A stretch of 64,000 bases of DNA from Zygnema cylindricum (taxonomy: Eukaryota; Streptophyta; Zygnematophyceae; Zygnematales; Zygnemataceae): positions 1 to 64,000 of the forward strand of contig JBBHKE010001935.1 of assembly GCA_037447655.1 (NCBI GenBank). Reading direction: 5' to 3'. Of this stretch, positions 11,413 to 21,078 are shown piece after piece; within the stretch, counting starts at the first letter, position 1, and every line of letters begins with the position of its first letter. The translations under genes were made by a program, and so were the position numbers. The notes under the pieces were generated by a model. That model made no database searches. It saw only the letters and a list, made by a program, of their open reading frames with translations, and had not been told where the DNA came from.

Positions 11413-12161
11413 CTCCTCTTATTTTCTAGTCTACTTTCCTTTCAAATCCTACCAAATACATTTTACTTTTTTTTTTCTTCTTTCTTTTCTTCTCATAAAT
11501 CTTTAAGTAAATAACCTCGTTTTCAAAAAAGTCAGTTAGGTGAGGTGAAATAAACATTGGATCTTGTTGATCACACATTTTATTTAGCAACCCACTTTTC
11601 ATAAATCCGAAAAAAGATTTTATCCACCTCATCTCTTTTCCATCCACCCAAAATCCAATTTCCTTTCTTGCAATTCAAATAGCCATCCCCATCTTGAATC
11701 TGCAACACACTCCCAGATGCTAACCCTTTTACAAGCACACCTTCATAGATGGCATCACTCCCATTAGTGATGTCAAAACCATAACCCCCCAAATTTATCT
11801 TTAAATCAAAAGTCCCCACTAAGTTCCTCATAAGATCTACGTCTTCCGTACTCATTTTTTTATCCATGATACTCACCCCATTTTGTGAACTTTCCTCACT
11901 CTCTCCCATGGAATTCTTTCCACTATCACTTTCTAATTTTACTCCCAATAAATATTTCTCCTTCCCTAAACCTTTCATTAAATATTCCTCTTCTCCCATA
12001 TCCTTTAAAACCCCCCCTAGTCTTACTTCTCCCCTTTTCTCGGAATCCGTTGAAGTCTTTTTTTCTGACCAGTTTTCTGTTTCCAAAATTTGTATAAAAT
12101 TATCCTCATTATTTTTACTTTTCCTTTTTTCAATTATGGATCCTAGATCTGACTTTCTCAT
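11413..12161 (-). pseudogene. pol: F1-a RT tail plus RNase H, highly diverged
   Basis: A 193-residue frame (12161 to 11580) contains GLGKEKYLLGVKLESD, matching the family RT tail LGEAKYILGI, and then LMRNLVGTFDLKINLGGYGFDIT, matching the start of RNase H in F1-b (MRYLVGTRELWLHLGG). A second frame (11647-11426) contains IKSFFGFMKSGLLNKMCDQQ, matching LLEELGFMKSGTQNVFCDNQ. Catalytic residues are largely lost and serine/lysine-rich drift is strong. It joins gag almost directly at 12162, so about 3 kb of pol was deleted before or after insertion. Confidence 0.7.
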
Positions 12162-12163
12162 TT

Positions 12164-13381
12164 CTAAGTCATACTTTCTACATTCTTTGACATCCTCTTC
12201 ATGTCAAACTCCCTCAAGTAACCCCCTTCCTTTACTTCCCTTATGCCTCCAAAAGCACACTGTTGCTTTCGTGGAATTTCTGTGTGCTTTTCTCTCTTCC
12301 CCATACTACTGATGTGAAGAAGCTTCAAAATTACTTCATCCTCTTTCTCCTCTTCCCCTTTTTCCTCCTTTACATTCGAAATTCTAATTTTTTCCAAACA
12401 AGGACACTCCTCCATATAGTGACCCGGTTCCTTACAAAAGTAGCAAACCCCCATTTTTAAAGCTCCCCTTTCTTTTCCTCTCCCTCTCTTTCCACCAAAG
12501 TTCCGATAAGGTTTACCTTTGTCTTTCTTCCTCTCATTGCGCTTCCGCTTGTCACCACCATTCCTCTCATCACGCTTCCACTAGTCACCAGCAGCTGTTA
12601 GTGCATTCACCCTGTCACTTCCCCTACGAAGCTCCAAGTGCTTTCCCTCACAAGATTTATCCCCATGGTAATGCTCCAAGTCCATGAAGAGCCATCCATT
12701 TCCTGCATACCGTAAATGATGTATTTGTACTCTTCTGGGAGTTTCATGATTAGTGTGTTAATCTTTCTCTCCTCTGATTCTACATATCCTGCACTAGCAA
12801 GCTCAAGATATAACGTAGCAATATCATTGCAAAACTCTATCATGCTACCTCCTTTATAAACATAGGCCTCTATTTCCTATTTTACTAACTGCCGCCTCTG
12901 TATAGTATCACTCTTATAAATTTGTCTTAGTGTTTCCCAGATTTATGAAGACCTGGTTAGATTTAAAAGAGTGATAGTTATGGACTCTGACACTTTTTTA
13001 AGTACGAGATGTTTTGCTATAGTGTTTTGGTATTCCCATATTTTTATGTCATTCTCTTCAGGTTTTGGTTCTGTTATAACCCGTACAAGTGGAACCGTAG
13101 CGGAGAGCCTAACTCCCCTCACCGTAGTTGCTTTTTTTCCCTTCTCCCCTTTTTCCCCTTCCATAGGAATGATTTCCCCCTCACTTTCCATTGCATTTGA
13201 ACTGTAGTTGCTTTTCTAGGAAACCCCAGATGAATCTCCGTAGTGAGTTCCACCAAAGTGTGATGGCGGACACTTCATTTGCCGTGAAATAATTACCCAT
13301 CAGTGCTTATCAAAAAGCAGTCCCTCCATTGTAATTTCCTAATAAGTAAAGCTTATTCCATCAAACATAGGCACCGCACAT
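12164..13381 (-). pseudogene. gag: F1-a gag
   Basis: The Gag starts near the primer-binding site and runs on the minus strand in pieces. One piece, 13191-12943, holds the N-terminal region (PEENDIKIWEYQNTIAKHLVLK). A second, 12843-12607, holds the central helical part (MIEFCNDIATLYLELASAGY...IMKLPEEYKYII). A third, 12454-12164, carries a clear zinc knuckle, CYFCKEPGHYMEEC. Frameshifts separate them. The same order is seen in F1-d and F1-j. The protein would coat the RNA in virus-like particles; this copy cannot. Confidence 0.8.
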
Positions 13382-13396
13382 GGTGGGCCCATAACC
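13382..13396 (-). other. Primer-binding site of F1-a
   Basis: On the minus strand it reads GGTTATGGGCCCACC, a perfect match to the site in F1-b, F1-c and F1-d. It directly follows the LTR end (here TTTTA instead of TTTCA). Confidence 0.8.
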
Positions 13397-13564
13397 TAAA
13401 ATTCTATGGGTTCCATTCCCACAAAAAATTTACAAATCCAAAATATCTTTTCTAGATAGCGCCAACTCCTACTTGATAAAAACCCAAATGAGTGACAACG
13501 TGATAGCCTGAACCCCGATACAACTTCACCCTTGTGAAATAAGACTTTCTGTGTGCTTAGTTCC
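13397..13564 (-). repeat. 5' LTR of F1-a, U5-proximal piece
   Basis: It matches the first 168 bases of 10249-11412. It breaks off at GTTCC (13560-13564), which is repeated after F1-b at 19779-19783; the rest of the LTR resumes at 19784. Confidence 0.85.
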
Positions 13565-14468
13565 TGAGATTATGTGGTCTCCATTGACCCACAGAATGAG
13601 CAGCCTATGTATGAGCAGCCTATGTAAAGCCTCTAGGATAATATTTGCCCCTTTCACTTTCCCACTGAATAAGTGCCGCCTAGGCACACAAATATTATGA
13701 CCACCCTCACTTCTGTGAAGACAAGAATCCTTTCATTCAAACGCAAAAAGAATCATTGAATTTGCACTCTTGAGCAGTAAGTTATGGCTGGTCAAAGATG
13801 ACCTTTATAGTTACAAGCTCTCTTAGAGAAAGGTACCTAAATATCACTGAGTTTTGGTTTGCCTACTCACGACTACCTACTACTGATCCCTAGTCGAATA
13901 GAAACACTATATAGTGGAAGAAGGTACAATAGGAGATGTACTTATTGTACGGCCATTGTACGACATGCTCTAGAAAGGGACGCTTGTCAAATCGGGAGCA
14001 ATGGTTCCTCCTCCCATCTTCTCCGGTATCAAATAATGTGGCGCCACGTGGCACCGCGTGACGCTATCTCCAAATGACGCCAAAATCACACTTTGCGTGG
14101 CGGCTACAATGCCGGCCGTCCGATCAAAACATATTTTACACGGTTCAGATTCGCGTACATGCATGAATTCCTACTTTTCGTTAGTCTTCTGTTAATTAGC
14201 TATCGCGTTAATATTTATATATCTTTGAAACCCGTCACGTGCGTTGTTGCGATAACGCCCTAGTGGATAAGGCTTACGTCTACATACTGGTCCATAGACC
14301 CAAGTTCAAATCTAGACTTAGGCAACATTTTAGTAAAATATCCTCTACTTCAAAATCTGCCACTTTCTAAATAAGGGGGCAGCCATGGCGTGCCTTTTAT
14401 CCACACTCTCTTTCTTTAAAGTAAAACTAAAAATAATGAAGTGAACTATTAATTACCTCTTTTCAACA
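13565..14468 (-). repeat. 3' LTR of F1-b
   Basis: It reads TGAGATTATGTGG at the left edge and CTTTTCAACA at the right (plus strand). The last 700 bp are almost identical to 19050-19778. It contains a small tandem duplication GAGCAGCCTATGTAT (about 13603-13632) not found in the 5' LTR. A TATAAAG-type promoter signal lies at 13804-13810 on the minus strand, and CCACGTGGCACC at 14044-14055. Confidence 0.9.
14246..14326 (+). other. tRNA-like module in F1-b 3' LTR (antisense to element)
   Basis: This 81-nt stretch has ends that can pair (GTTGC / GCAAC), a D-arm-like box GCCCTAGTGGATAAGGC as in plant tRNA-Arg/Leu, and a B-box-like AAGTTCAAATCTAG at the right spacing. The T-stem is imperfect and no clean anticodon stem is seen, so it is tRNA-derived rather than a tRNA gene. 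It reads opposite to the element transcript. Confidence 0.55.
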
Positions 14469-14481
14469 CTCCACTTAATTC

Positions 14482-15015
14482 CTAGTCACTTTTCAATTTT
14501 AATCCACAGTTTTCTCTACAATAAATAAACTTAGGGGAAGGTACTGGTTTTGTCATGATATCTGCAATCATTTCTCTATCAGTTTTATGAACTAGTTTAA
14601 TAATTTTATTTTCAACCTTCTCTCTGACAAAGCTTAGTCTTATATCCATATGCTTAGCTTTGAAGTGATGTTTTGGATTAGCCGCAATAGAGATAGCAGC
14701 TTGATTATCACAAAAAACATTTTGAGTTCCAGACTTCATGAACCCAAGTTCTTCAAGAAGAGATTTAACCCATATTAATTCTTTGGTGGCAGCACATGAA
14801 GCCATGTATTCAACGTCCATAGTGGAGTGAGCAACTACTTTTTGTTGCTTGCTACTCCAACAATATGGAGCGGATCCAATTTGCAACACATATCCAGTCG
14901 AACACCTTGTTAAAGGCACATCTCTATAACTATTATCACTCCAAGCGGTGATGTCATTGTGCTCCCCTCCCAAATGCAACCATAATTCCCTTGTCCCCAC
15001 TAGATACCTCATCAC
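14482..15015 (-). pseudogene. pol: F1-b RNase H and end of pol
   Basis: A 177-residue frame begins MRYLVGTRELWLHLGG and contains the copia RNase H motifs: TAWSDNSYRDVPLTR, QKVVAHSTMDVEYMA (normally STMEAEYMA) and VFCDNQAAISIAANPKHHFKAKHMDI. It ends REMIADIMTKPVPSPKF, the conserved C-terminal signature of copia pol, with the stop at 14482, only 13 bp from the LTR. The expected catalytic Glu of the EAE motif reads Val-Glu here. A gap of 15 bp and a stop separate it from the RT frame. Confidence 0.88.
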
Positions 15016-15030
15016 CCTTTTGACAGCCTC

Positions 15031-16269
15031 CTAGTTTCTCTTTCTTGGTTCATTTAGATTTCTACTAACTACACATACAGCTGCAGCTATATCTGGACGG
15101 GTACAGTTCATAAAATAAATTAAATTGCCTACAATCTCTCGATAAGGGATATTTTCCATAAATTTTATTTCTATCTTATCCATCTCATCATTAATGATCA
15201 ATATTCCTCTCTCTTCACTCCCCTCAAACACTTTCTTCAAATCCATAGGAGTAGTTGATCCGTTTGCTTTTTCCATCTGAATTTTTTCTAGCATATTACC
15301 GATTGCTTCTTTTTGAGTGAGTGTTATAATTCTATTCCCTCTATCTCTCTCCATCTAAATTCCCAGAATGTACTTTGCTTCGCCGAGATCTTTCATATCA
15401 AAATTGCTTCTAAGATCCCGTTTTAGTTTGTTCATTTTATCTAAGGACTTGCTTAAGACCAACAAATCATCCACATAAATAGCAATAAATATCACTCCAT
15501 TCTCATCCTCAAATAAATATATACAGTGATCTGAACTAATTCTGATATACCCCAAACCGGTCAGAAATTCGTTGAGCTTTATATTCCACTGTCGCGGGGC
15601 TTGCTTAAGCCCATACAGTGATATTATCAGTTTGCAAACTTTATTTTTTTCCCCACTTTCCACGAATCCTTCTGGTTGCCTCATGTAAATTTCTTCTTCC
15701 AACTCTCCGTGCAAAAAGGCCGTTTTAATATCCATCTGGTGGATTTCCATATCCTCCGCTGCGGCTATACTTAGAAGGATTCTAAGAGAACGAAATCTGA
15801 CTACAGGTACAAAGGTTTCTTCGTAGTCTATCCCCTCTTTGTGAGTATAACCTTTTGCACCTAACCTAGCTTTGTACCTCTCAATGGTATTATCCAGGTT
15901 TAATTTAAGTTTAAAAACCCACTTACATCCAATCGGTTTTCGGTCAGATGGACAATCTACCAACTCCCATGTATTGGCTTCCATGATAGAGGCCATTTCT
16001 TCATTTATAGCTGTGATCCATTGGTTACTTTCTGGAGTGTTTATGGCCTCTAAGTATGTTTGAGGTTCATCTGGGTGAGACATCTTTGTGAGTTGGTTAT
16101 TTACTTGTCTTTCTTGAAGTCGTTTACTACTTCTTCTTCCCCCTTCAAAATCGGACGCCGGTATGGGATGCATCCTTAGGTTTCGTTTAGGGAGATTTTC
16201 AGCTCCCATATCTTCGAATTTTGGTGTCTCATCAAGTTCCTCTTCTGTTTCCACTTCGTATTGTGGCAT
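15031..16269 (-). pseudogene. pol: F1-b reverse transcriptase
   Basis: Two adjoining frames (16269-15355 and 15354-15031), separated by one stop, make a full copia RT. Motifs in order: ANTWELVDCPSDRKPIGCKW, KARLGAKGYTHKEGIDYEET, MEIHQMDIKTAFLHGELEEE, SLYGLKQAPRQWNIKLNEFL and the active-site box IYVDDLLVLSK (about 15455-15485). The tail LGEAKYILGI and IPYREIVGNLIYFMNCTRPD are also present. A linker with FEGGRRSSKRLQERQ precedes the RT, as in the other copies. It would copy the element RNA to DNA; the in-frame stop after ILGI breaks it. Confidence 0.92.
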
Positions 16270-17168
16270 TGCCTCAGATGTTGTCCTTTCCTCCTTCTCC
16301 TTTGGTAGATATGCAGATTTTTATTTTTCTCCCTCTTCCTTAACTTCATTTTCAAAGTTAAAGTCAGAAAATTGATCCGTTTCAAATCTGATTTTGACTT
16401 ACTTATTATATTTGAATGGATCAATGGACTTCTCTTCATTCATCACCACTATGTGTTTTACCAAAATTATATCTCTCTTTTTCAAGTCATACACTTGGTA
16501 TCCTTTTGTGCTCTCATCATATCCTACAAGATATCCTGGTTTCCCTTTTCCCTCTTACTTCCATTTAGTGTTATCGGAATCCAAACTGTAAACTTGACTT
16601 CCGAACACTCTCAAACTAGATAAATCATGCTTTCTTCCTGTCCACCTCTCAGACGGAGTTTCCTCCTTATTTGCTGAAGTTAGGACTCTATTTCTGATGA
16701 AATTTACATAGTTCATAGACTCAGCCCAAAACTGCAGCCGCTCTTATCACTTAACATTTTTTTGGACATATCTTCTAAATTTCTATTTACTCTTTCTGCT
16801 ACTCCATTTTGTTATGGATTATAAGGAACAGTTTTCTCACGATGAATTCCTTCTTCTTTAAGACATTCTTCAAATTCCCTTAAGGTGTATTCTTTCCCAT
16901 TATCACTTCTTATCTCTTTTATTGAGGTTTCATTTAGCTTTTAACTCCATGCTTTATACTTTTTGAAACATCTTAATACCTCTGACTTATGTCAGAGAAA
17001 GTATACCTTCGTGTATCTAGACCAATCATCTTTGATGGTTAACATCCATCTCTTCCCCCCATGTGAAGCATACCTAGCAGGTCCCCAAACGTCAGTGTGA
17101 ACTAGATCTAATGCTTTCTCTCTCCTAAATGTGGTTGCCTTTGGAAATGGAAGTCTATGAATCTTCCC
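16270..17168 (-). pseudogene. pol: F1-b integrase, decayed
   Basis: There is no long frame, but minus-strand pieces match the integrase of F1-d in order: the first catalytic block near 17080-17110 (VHTDVWGPA), the SDNGKEYT-like second block near 16895-16915, and the P-x-Q-N-G-V-A-E-R-x-N-R block near 16780-16830. The GxxxYEL-type and LGYDE regions lie near 16530-16640. Multiple stops and frameshifts are present. Confidence 0.7.
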
Positions 17169-17626
17169 TTAGGCACATCCACTACAATCATCAAAGGTCT
17201 CATCATCCTCAAACTTAATACCCTCCACTATTCCCTTTTTCTTGAATTTCTTTAATCTATCTAGATGCACATGCCCCAACCTTTTATGCCAAAGCATCAT
17301 CTCACTAGCACACGAGTAGAGAACACTCTTTTCTTTGCAAAGAACAATTCTGAACATTCCTTGACTGCCCTTCTCAGCTATGAAATAAACCTCATTATCA
17401 AAGCTTGCTGTGAAGATTCCTTTCCTAGTTCCTGTTTCAAACTCCTTTTCATCTACGACAGCTGTTGAGACTAGGTTTTTGTTAAGCTGTGGAATGTAAA
17501 GAACATATAAGAGTGTTACAACTGAGGCCTTTCTATCAATTAGAACCTTCAAGTCAACAGTTCCAACAAGACTTGTGGTTTCTACTCTACCATCTCCTTA
17601 CTCTATCTCAACTGTTCGGATATTTC
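17169..17626 (-). pseudogene. pol: F1-b protease C-part and Gag-pre-integrase domain
   Basis: The frame 17552-17169 contains LLYVLYIPQLNKNLVS, the conserved end of copia protease. It then has the pre-integrase zinc finger with MLWHKRLGHVHLDRLKKF and DDCSGCA. A frameshift near 17590 separates it from the protease active site in the next frame. Confidence 0.85.
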
Positions 17627-18914
17627 TCACTTAGTGAACCATTGCTTATCTTTGCACATATGTATTGAAGCCCCTGAGTCATTGATCCACCCAACCTCGA
17701 GTGGATACCTCTTACCTCCGAAAGCACACTTTTGTCTCCGTGGAATGTCGATATGCTTTTCAATGTTTTTTGGATTAAGAAGAAGCTCCTCAAGCTCCTC
17801 TTCTGGTTCAGTTTTTCCTTCCACTTCCTCATCATGAACTTGGGTCAGAAAAGCCTTTTTCTTTCCTCCATCCCTTGAGGTTCCTTGACCATCTTTCAGT
17901 CGATGATCTGCAAGTTTGACACAATCTGCCATATAGTGTCCCGATTTCTTGCAGAAGTGACATAATCCTCCTCGAGAAGTTTCTCTCACCTGTCTATCAA
18001 ATCTGCCACCTCCTTGTCCTCTTCCACCAAAGTTTTGATAGGGATCTTTCCCTCTCTCCTCATCACGATTCCCCCAATCAGCTCCTGCAGACAATGCTTG
18101 AACACTTCGACTTCCTCTCCTTAGCTCTATGGTGCTTTCTTTCACTAAAATCATTCCCATGTGTCATCCCAATTCCGATTGCTATCTCCTATATCCTGCA
18201 ATTGGTTAATGATATTCTCATACTCTTCAGGTAGTTTCATCAATAATGTGTTCACTCTTTGTCTCTCGGACTATAAGTTACCTGCACTCTCTAACTCTCC
18301 AAATAATGCTTCTAAATCATTGCAATAATTATTCATACTTCCTCCTTTATAACTATAAGCTGCAATCTTATTATCCGCCAACTGTTATTGCTGCAATGAT
18401 CCACTCTTATATTTGTTAACTAGTGAAATCCAAATCTGAGATGAAGATTTGACTTGCATAAGGGGAATGGCAATGCCCTTTGCTACACTTTTAAGAATTA
18501 AGAGCTTAACAACCTTGTCTTGTAGTTCCACTTTTGATACTTTGATCTTTCGGTATGAACCCTTGTCGCCGTTGTTCGTGGTACTGCTGCCGGTATCGCC
18601 TTCCGCAATGGTGTCACTTGAGTTGCAACTCTTCCCTTTTCTCCTTCCATGAAACTCTCCTCTCCTTCCTCATCTTCATCCTTGGTGATGGTGGCAGCTG
18701 TTCTACCAACCGTAGTGGGGTAGGTGCCAGATAAACGTGTCCCTCCAAGCCCAAGTGGAGGTGGGCATCAAATTTGTCCAGATACTATGCCCCATAGATG
18801 CTTCTCAAATAGTTCTCCCTCCATCATCATTTCTCAATACAAAAAGTCCGATCCATCAAATATGGGCACCATAGAGGGTGGGCCCATAACCTGAAATTAT
18901 GTGGTCTCCATTGA
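17627..18914 (-). pseudogene. gag: F1-b gag and protease start
   Basis: The start codon is at 18914, inside the 5' LTR (ATGGAGACCACA), where codon 5 is already a stop. The Gag region is broken between 18870 and 18165. The last 178 residues are open (18160-17627): IELRRGSRSVQALSAG, a zinc knuckle CHFCKKSGHYMADC (about 17920-17960), an acidic linker, the CAFGG box and the protease active site WINDSGASIHMC (near 17660-17695). Gag and protease are in one frame here, so the family makes a single Gag-Pol polyprotein. Confidence 0.87.
18877..18891 (-). other. Primer-binding site of F1-b
   Basis: GGTTATGGGCCCACC on the minus strand, directly after the LTR end TTTCA. It is complementary to the anticodon arm of initiator tRNA-Met and encodes V-M-G-P-P of Gag. 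Confidence 0.88.
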
Positions 18915-19778
18915 CCTATAGAATGAGCATCCTATGTAAAGCCTCCAAGATAACATTTTCCCCTTCCACTTCCCACTGAATAAGTGCCGCCCAGGCACAA
19001 AAATATTATGACCTCCCTCACCCCTATGAGGAGAAGACTCCTTTGATTCAAACGCAAAAAGAATCACTGAATTTGCACTCTTGAGCAGTAAGTTATGGCT
19101 GGTCAAAGATGACCTTTATAGTTACAAGCTCTCTTAGAGAAAGGTACCTAAATATCACTGAGTTTTGGTTTGCCTACTCACGACTACCTACTACTGATCC
19201 CTAGTCGAATAGAAACACTATATAGTGGAAGAAGGTACAATAGGAGATGTACTTATTGTACGGCCATTGTACGACATGCTCTAGAAAGGGACGCTTGTCA
19301 AATCGGGAGCAATGGTTCCTCCTCCCATCTTCTCCGGTATCAAATAATGTGGCGCCACGTGGCACCGCGTGACGCTATCTCCAAATGACGCCAAAATCAC
19401 ACTTTGCGTGGCGGCTACAATGCCGGTCGTCTGATCAAAACATATTTTACACGGTTCAGATTCGCGTACATGCATGAATTCCTACTTTTCGTTAGTCTGC
19501 TGTTAATTAGCTATCGCGTTAATGCTTATATATCTTTGACACCCGTCACGTTTGTCGTTTCGATAACGCCCTAGTGGATAAGGCTTACATCTACATACTG
19601 GTCCATAGACCCAGGTTCAAATCTAGACTTAGGCAACATTTTAGTAAAATATTCTGTACTTCAAAATCTGCCACTTTCTAAATATGGGAGCAACCATGGC
19701 GTTCCTTTTATCCACACTCTTTTTCTTTAAATTACAACTAAAATAGAGAAGTGAACTATTAATTACCTCTTTTCAAGA
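18892..19778 (-). repeat. 5' LTR of F1-b
   Basis: This 887-bp partner of 13565-14468 has TGAAATTATGTGG at the left edge and TTTTCAAGA at the right (the usual TTCAACA altered). It is followed by the GTTCC duplication. The second copy of the tRNA-like module lies at 19557-19637. Confidence 0.9.
19557..19637 (+). other. tRNA-like module in F1-b 5' LTR
   Basis: Same 81-nt length as at 14246-14326: GCCCTAGTGGATAAGGC, then CAGGTTCAAATCTAG. The left acceptor end is GTTTC here, so end pairing with GCAAC is weaker by one base. Confidence 0.5.
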
Positions 19779-19783
19779 GTTCC

Positions 19784-20767
19784 CCCAGAGAATGCAAAGT
19801 TAGAATATGAGTTTTGGATAATTCTCCCCACTTCGACTTTCCCTTAGAAATACAGCCACCCTGGTACGCAAAAGCTCTCACCAACTACACCTTTGTGTAG
19901 CATTGAATCCCCTTAGTTTACAAGAAAAAGAATAACTGAAAATGGTCTACTGAATGAGTTGTAATTAAATGGCAAAGTTTGCCCATTTATAAAGATGCTA
20001 TTGAGGAGAGAGGCGGCTACCTACCGAAATTTTTCTAAGTCCTAAAACCCCTCTCTAAGCCCATTGAGGTACGGAGCAATTTTAAGACTGTACTGTAGTA
20101 CAAGTACTGGAGTACTTTTTGTACGATCAATGTACGACTTCGCCATAATGTGACATTTGTCACATTTATAATTGTCATCTCGCGTTCAGCAGATCTCGCA
20201 ATCCTCCCGGATCTTGCCACGTATCACCCATAGTGGCGGTACCCAAAAACGCCAAGTCGCCCACTCCGGAATCCCGGCTCGCACCACGACCGTTCGATGA
20301 AGACCGACATTTAATATTGGCCCTCTAAATAAAATGTCGTTTTGTTAATTCCGTGCGGTTCAGAATTCGTGCGGTTTAATCCATTTCTGTGTACAATCCT
20401 TCCCCTAATCAATTAAATGAAACATATTGTGTGGTTTGTGTTTATATAATTATCGTACCCTATATACTCTAGCACTGATCGTAGACTATTGAATAAAGCC
20501 ACAAGTTATTGAATTCTTCACGGACAAGAGGTTCCAAGATCAAATCTTGGGTCCGTCAAGTCCTTTTTGGTAAACCTACCAAAGTTTGCAGCATGTCTCT
20601 CTCTCTAGGCAACATGGGTAGCCATGGCTCTAGCTTCCTCTCTAACCTTCAGTGACTGCGACAAGTGTGGGGGTTTTGAGAGAAGAGGGAGAGGCAGGCT
20701 GCCTTTGCTGACTGCGTCTTATTTATTTTTCCTTTATTCAAACCAAGAAAATACATGCATTTCAACA
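19784..20767 (-). repeat. 5' LTR of F1-a, remaining piece
   Basis: It resumes the LTR broken at 13564 (CCAGAGAATGCAAAGTTAG) and ends GCATTTCAACA. It contains the tRNA-like T-arm 20534-20550 with a perfect 5-bp stem (CCAAG ATCAAAT CTTGG) on the plus strand. Confidence 0.87.
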
Positions 20768-21078
20768 GAGCCTCCCATGGTAACTGATGTAATTCCCCTC
20801 CGCTCTGTTATTGCTTAGACTGGCGTAAGCCACCACATACTCAGCCTTGACGTCATCTATTTGAGCTAAAATTGCCCCCAATCCAAACATGCTCCAATCA
20901 ATGTAAAGGAGGAAAGGTTTTGGTGATCAAGCATGTGGAGCACGGGGTGTTGTTTCAGCGCATCATTCAAAAACTCAGTGAACTCCTTTTCCTTGAAACT
21001 GAGAGGATACTTTTCTGCAAAACAGTTTTGTCTCATCGATCAAATCAATTTGGAAAGGAGTTCCTTTATAGATACCGA
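20768..21078 (-). pseudogene. pol: Ty3/gypsy RT-RNase H junction fragment
   Basis: On the minus strand it reads DFNIGIYKGTPFQIDLIDET, a KEFTEFLNDALK-like stretch broken by frameshifts, and then IDWSMFGLGAILAQIDDVKAEYVVAYAS, the typical start of Ty3/gypsy RNase H (normally TDAS..G.GAVL.Q). It ends at SYHGR where F1-a begins, and the domain continues at 10248. Its upstream side is cut by the F1-c LTR at 21079. Confidence 0.82.

Larger units (their letters stand above)
13565..19778 (-). mobile_element. F1-b: nearly complete Ty1/copia element
   Basis: LTRs at 13565-14468 and 18892-19778 enclose 4423 bp in the order gag, protease, integrase, RT, RNase H (minus strand), the Ty1/copia order. The element is bounded by a perfect 5-bp duplication GTTCC (13560-13564, 19779-19783) and sits inside the 5' LTR of F1-a. 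The two LTRs are very similar, so it is one of the younger copies here. Stops and frameshifts interrupt the single polyprotein, so it is not autonomous. Confidence 0.93.
10249..20767 (-). mobile_element. F1-a: deleted copia element, split by F1-b
   Basis: The 3' LTR is 10249-11412, the internal part 11413-13396, and the 5' LTR lies in two pieces (13397-13564 and 19784-20767) because F1-b sits inside it. The internal part has only gag and a fragment of RT/RNase H, so protease, integrase and most of RT are missing. Gypsy RNase H continues directly on both sides, showing insertion into it, but I find no matching 5-bp duplication (CAATT left, GAGCC right). Confidence 0.85.

Noticed and set aside
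11866-12312. A serine/leucine-rich plus-strand ORF resembling a secreted protein
   Set aside because: It is the antisense of the F1-a RNase H/gag region; composition comes from the AG-rich coding strand.
13859-14077. A 72-residue ORF found identically at 19170-19388
   Set aside because: It is repeated only because both lie in the two LTRs of F1-b; it is antisense to the element and shows no protein motif.
10244-20772. A target-site duplication for F1-a
   Set aside because: CAATT and GAGCC do not match. The gypsy reading across the insertion supports it, but the duplication is not visible.
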